DNA of 64,000 bases from Triticum aestivum (lineage: Eukaryota; Streptophyta; Magnoliopsida; Poales; Poaceae). The notes under the pieces are model-generated. The model was not told the origin of the DNA. It ran no database searches and was given only the letters and a program-made list of their open reading frames with translations. Location of the stretch: the NCBI RefSeq assembly GCF_018294505.1, contig NC_057807.1, forward strand, positions 136,368,747-136,432,746, in the 5' to 3' direction. Positions 61,514-64,000 of the stretch are shown here, piece after piece (the stretch's first letter is position 1; each line of letters begins with the position of its first letter). The translations under genes were made by a program, and so were the position numbers.

Positions 61514-63523
61514 AGACCAACTTAGACCAAAAGCCTGAGCTTGGGGGAGTATGTATTTCTCACCGACTTTACATTCATGTTCACACACTAGTCGTCGGTG
61601 CTCATACTCTTTCACTGTATTATCCTTGCTAGTTCAAATTTCTTTTTCTAGTTTTCTTCTTGTGTGTTTGATAAAACTTTAAGAAAAACCAAAAAAAATA
61701 GTTAGTTTAATTTCCATGCTTGTAGTACAAATTAAAATGAAAACCCAAAAAGATTTCTTGTTCTTCTTTTACTTGTTGGGAGCTTTCCCGTGTAAATAGT
61801 TTTATTTTCTTTTCTTTGGGGGTCGAGAGTAGAAGACCATATTGAAAACATTTAGTGTCTCTCATATGCATGATTGTTTATTTAATTTAGAGCCCATATT
61901 ACTTGTCTTCTCTCTTGAGTTGAATGCTTGCAGATTCCAGCTTAGTCCAATGCACGTGCACTATTATTATTATACACATCGTTAGGTCGTGCAAGTGAAA
62001 GGCAATAATGACGATATATGATGGACTTATTGAGATGAGAAAAGTTGGTATGAACTCGACCTCTCTTGTTTTTGTAAATATGATAAGTTTATCATTTATG
62101 ATTCAGCTTATTATGAGGTAAACATATTTCCAATGACATTTAGAGATTATAGTTGCTTGTGCCATGCTTGATTAGCTATGAGTTATAATGGTTTACCTTG
62201 CGTGCCAACATGCTATTAGAATGATTATGAGTGGTATGATGGGATGGTATCCTCCTTTGAATGAATTGAGTGACTCGACTTGGCACATGTTCACGCATGT
62301 AGTTGAAACAAATCAACATAGCCTTCATGATATTTATGTTCATGGTAGATTATATCCTACTCATGCTTGTGCTCGGTGTAAATTAATTTTAATGCATGTT
62401 TATGACTGTTGTCGCTCTCTCAGTTGGTCGCTTCCCAGTATTTTGCTAGCCTTCACCTATACTAAGAGGGAATATTGCTTGTGCATCCAAACTCCTTAAA
62501 CCCAAAGTTGTTCCATATGAGTCCACCACACCTAACTATATGTGGTATTTACCTGCCGTTCCAAGTAAATTTGTATGTGCCAAACTCCAAACCTTCAAAT
62601 GAAATTCTGTTTTGTATGCTCGAGCAGCTCATGTTTCAACTAGGGCTGCCTATATCTTCCATGATAGGTGGGTTATTCTCAAGGGGAGTGGACTCCGCTC
62701 CTCATTCACGAGAAAGGACCGGTAACCGGGATGCCTAGTCCCATGATCCAAAAAGATCAAAGCAAATCAAAATAATTAAACAAAACTCCCCCAGGGCTGT
62801 TGTTAGTTGGAGGTACTCGTTGTTTTGAGCAAGCCATGGATTGATGCTTGTTGGTGGTTGGGGGAGTATAAACCTTTACCATTCTATTTGGGAACTGCCT
62901 ATAATGCATGTAGTATGGAAGATATCGCCATCTCATAGTTGTTGCGTTGACAGCAAAAGTATGCTGCTCAAAATGTTATTCAATCTATATTTTAAAATCG
63001 AGCTCTGGCACCTCTACAAATCCCTGCTTCCCTCTGTGAAGGGCCTATCTATTTACTTTTATGTTGAGTCATCACCCTTTTTATTAAAAAGCACCCGCTG
63101 GAGAGCACATTGTCATTTGCATTCATTATTATTGGTTTATATTGGGTATGACTTGACTGGATCTCTTTTACCATGAATTACAATGTTTAGTTAGTCCTTG
63201 ATCTTTAAAGGTGCTCTGCATTTATGTTTTGTGGTCTTAGAAAGGGCTAGCAAGATACCATTTTGTTATATCATGTTATGATTGTTTTGAGAAAGTGTTG
63301 TCATCCGAGTTTTATTATTATGGCTCGCTAGCTGATTATGCTATTGATATGAGTAATTGTGAGACCTAAGTGTTATTGTGAGTATGGTTAGTTCATAATA
63401 TTTGCTGAAACCTGAATGATGGCTTTGCATTTTACAACAACAAGAGCAAACAGGGCTTGTAAAAGTTTTTCTTTATCACTTTCAGTTTATCAACTGAATT
63501 GCTTGAGGACAAGCAAAGGTTTA
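61514..63523 (+). other. R2 3' non-coding internal region
   Basis: About 2 kb with no coding frame. It is colinear with the three R1 fragments and so supplies the map that shows how R1 was split. Confidence 0.8.
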
Positions 63524-63536
63524 AGCTTGGGGGAGT
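63524..63536 (+). other. R2 polypurine tract
   Basis: GCTTGGGGGAGT region directly before the TGATACG start of the 3' LTR; R1 has the same at 55106-55118. Confidence 0.8.
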
Positions 63537-64000
63537 TGATACGTCTCCAACGTATCTACTTTTCTAAACACTTTTGCCCTTGTTTTGGACTCTAACTTGC
63601 ATGATTTGAATGAAACTAACGCGGACTGACGTTGTTTTCAGCAGAACTGCCATGATGTTGTTTTATGTGTAGAAAGCAAAAGTTCTCGGAATGTCCTGGA
63701 AATCCACGGAGGCACTTTTTGGAAACTATAAAAAATATTGGCGAAAGAATCAAGACCAGGGGGCCCACACCCTATCCACGAGGGTGGGGGCGCACCCCCT
63801 CCCCCTGGGCACGCCCCTTGTCTCATGGGCCCCCTGGACCTCCACCGACCTCAACTCCAACTCCATATATTCACGTTCGGGCAGAAAAAATTCAGAGAGA
63901 AAGTTTCATTGCGTTTTACGATACGGAGCCGCCGCCAAGCCCTAATCTCTCTCGGGACGGCTGATCTGGAGTCCGTTCGGGGCTCCGGAGAGGGGGATTC
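63537..64000 (+). repeat. R2 3' LTR, first 464 bases
   Basis: Repeats 55365-55830 with about 18-20 differences by eye. It continues past the window. The missing end should be followed by a copy of GTGGA and then the rest of the R1 LTR. Confidence 0.9.

Larger units (their letters stand above)
55365..64000 (+). mobile_element. R2: gypsy-like LTR element of the R1 family, right end off window
   Basis: 5' LTR, Asp-tRNA primer site, broken gag-protease frame, non-coding spacer, second broken ORF, long 3' non-coding region, purine tract, and the first 464 bases of the 3' LTR. No reverse transcriptase, RNase H or integrase motif is seen anywhere between protease and purine tract, so it is non-autonomous or deleted. 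By eye the two LTR starts differ at about 18-20 of 464 positions, several being C-to-T or G-to-A, which fits a moderately old insertion. Confidence 0.88.

Overview
The window is repeat DNA from a large grass genome, most likely a Triticeae cereal such as wheat, Aegilops, barley or rye. The evidence is the set of elements: Ty3/gypsy LTRs beginning TGATACGTCTCC with an Asp-tRNA-type primer site, long-LTR elements with non-coding cores, and CACTA-like and hAT-like DNA elements, all inserted inside one another. I see no host gene, tRNA, rRNA or CRISPR array. Every coding trace belongs to a transposable element and is broken. Boundaries were read by eye and should be good to within a few bases. Element letters (R0, R1, R2, A, B, E, S) are local labels.

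Layout. (1) 1-17433: R0, a minus-strand tandem array of one gypsy-like element, read right to left as LTR-internal-LTR-internal-LTR-internal, with a period of about 5.94 kb. It runs off the left edge. (2) 17434-20084: E, the right part of another LTR into which R0 inserted. (3) 20085-20273, 51049-52187, 54443-55118 and 55119-55364: four pieces of R1, an older plus-strand gypsy element. They line up in order with the intact relative R2 at 61555-63780. (4) 20274-51048: a small non-autonomous hAT-like element (about 2.1 kb of its own sequence) inserted in R1. It was swollen to 30.8 kb by later insertions, and its 8-bp target duplication is still recognisable at both ends. (5) 21477-46992: A, a minus-strand LARD-type retrotransposon (LTRs about 4.6 kb, 3.3 kb core, TSD TTTTA). 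It contains B (32018-44916; same family, LTRs about 4.75 kb, TSD GCCCC) inside its right LTR. (6) 47210-50312: S, a probable solo LTR in the hAT-like element. (7) 52188-54442: a CACTA-like element inside R1. It carries a GGCCCA-rich repeat array and a broken captured coding sequence. (8) 55365-64000 and beyond: R2, a plus-strand element of the R1 family inserted in the R1 LTR, with damaged gag-protease and Athila-ORF1-like reading frames and no reverse transcriptase or integrase.

Order of events inferred from nesting: R1 first; then the hAT-like element, the CACTA-like element, E and R2 into R1; A and S into the hAT-like element; B into A; R0 into E, followed by tandem amplification of R0. 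Nothing here looks self-sufficient for transposition. R0, A, B, the hAT-like and the CACTA-like element all lack intact enzymes and would have depended on proteins from elsewhere. The most unusual features are the R0 tandem array, the collapsed reverse-transcriptase/integrase remnant in the A and B cores, and the 27-bp GGCCCA array in the CACTA-like element.
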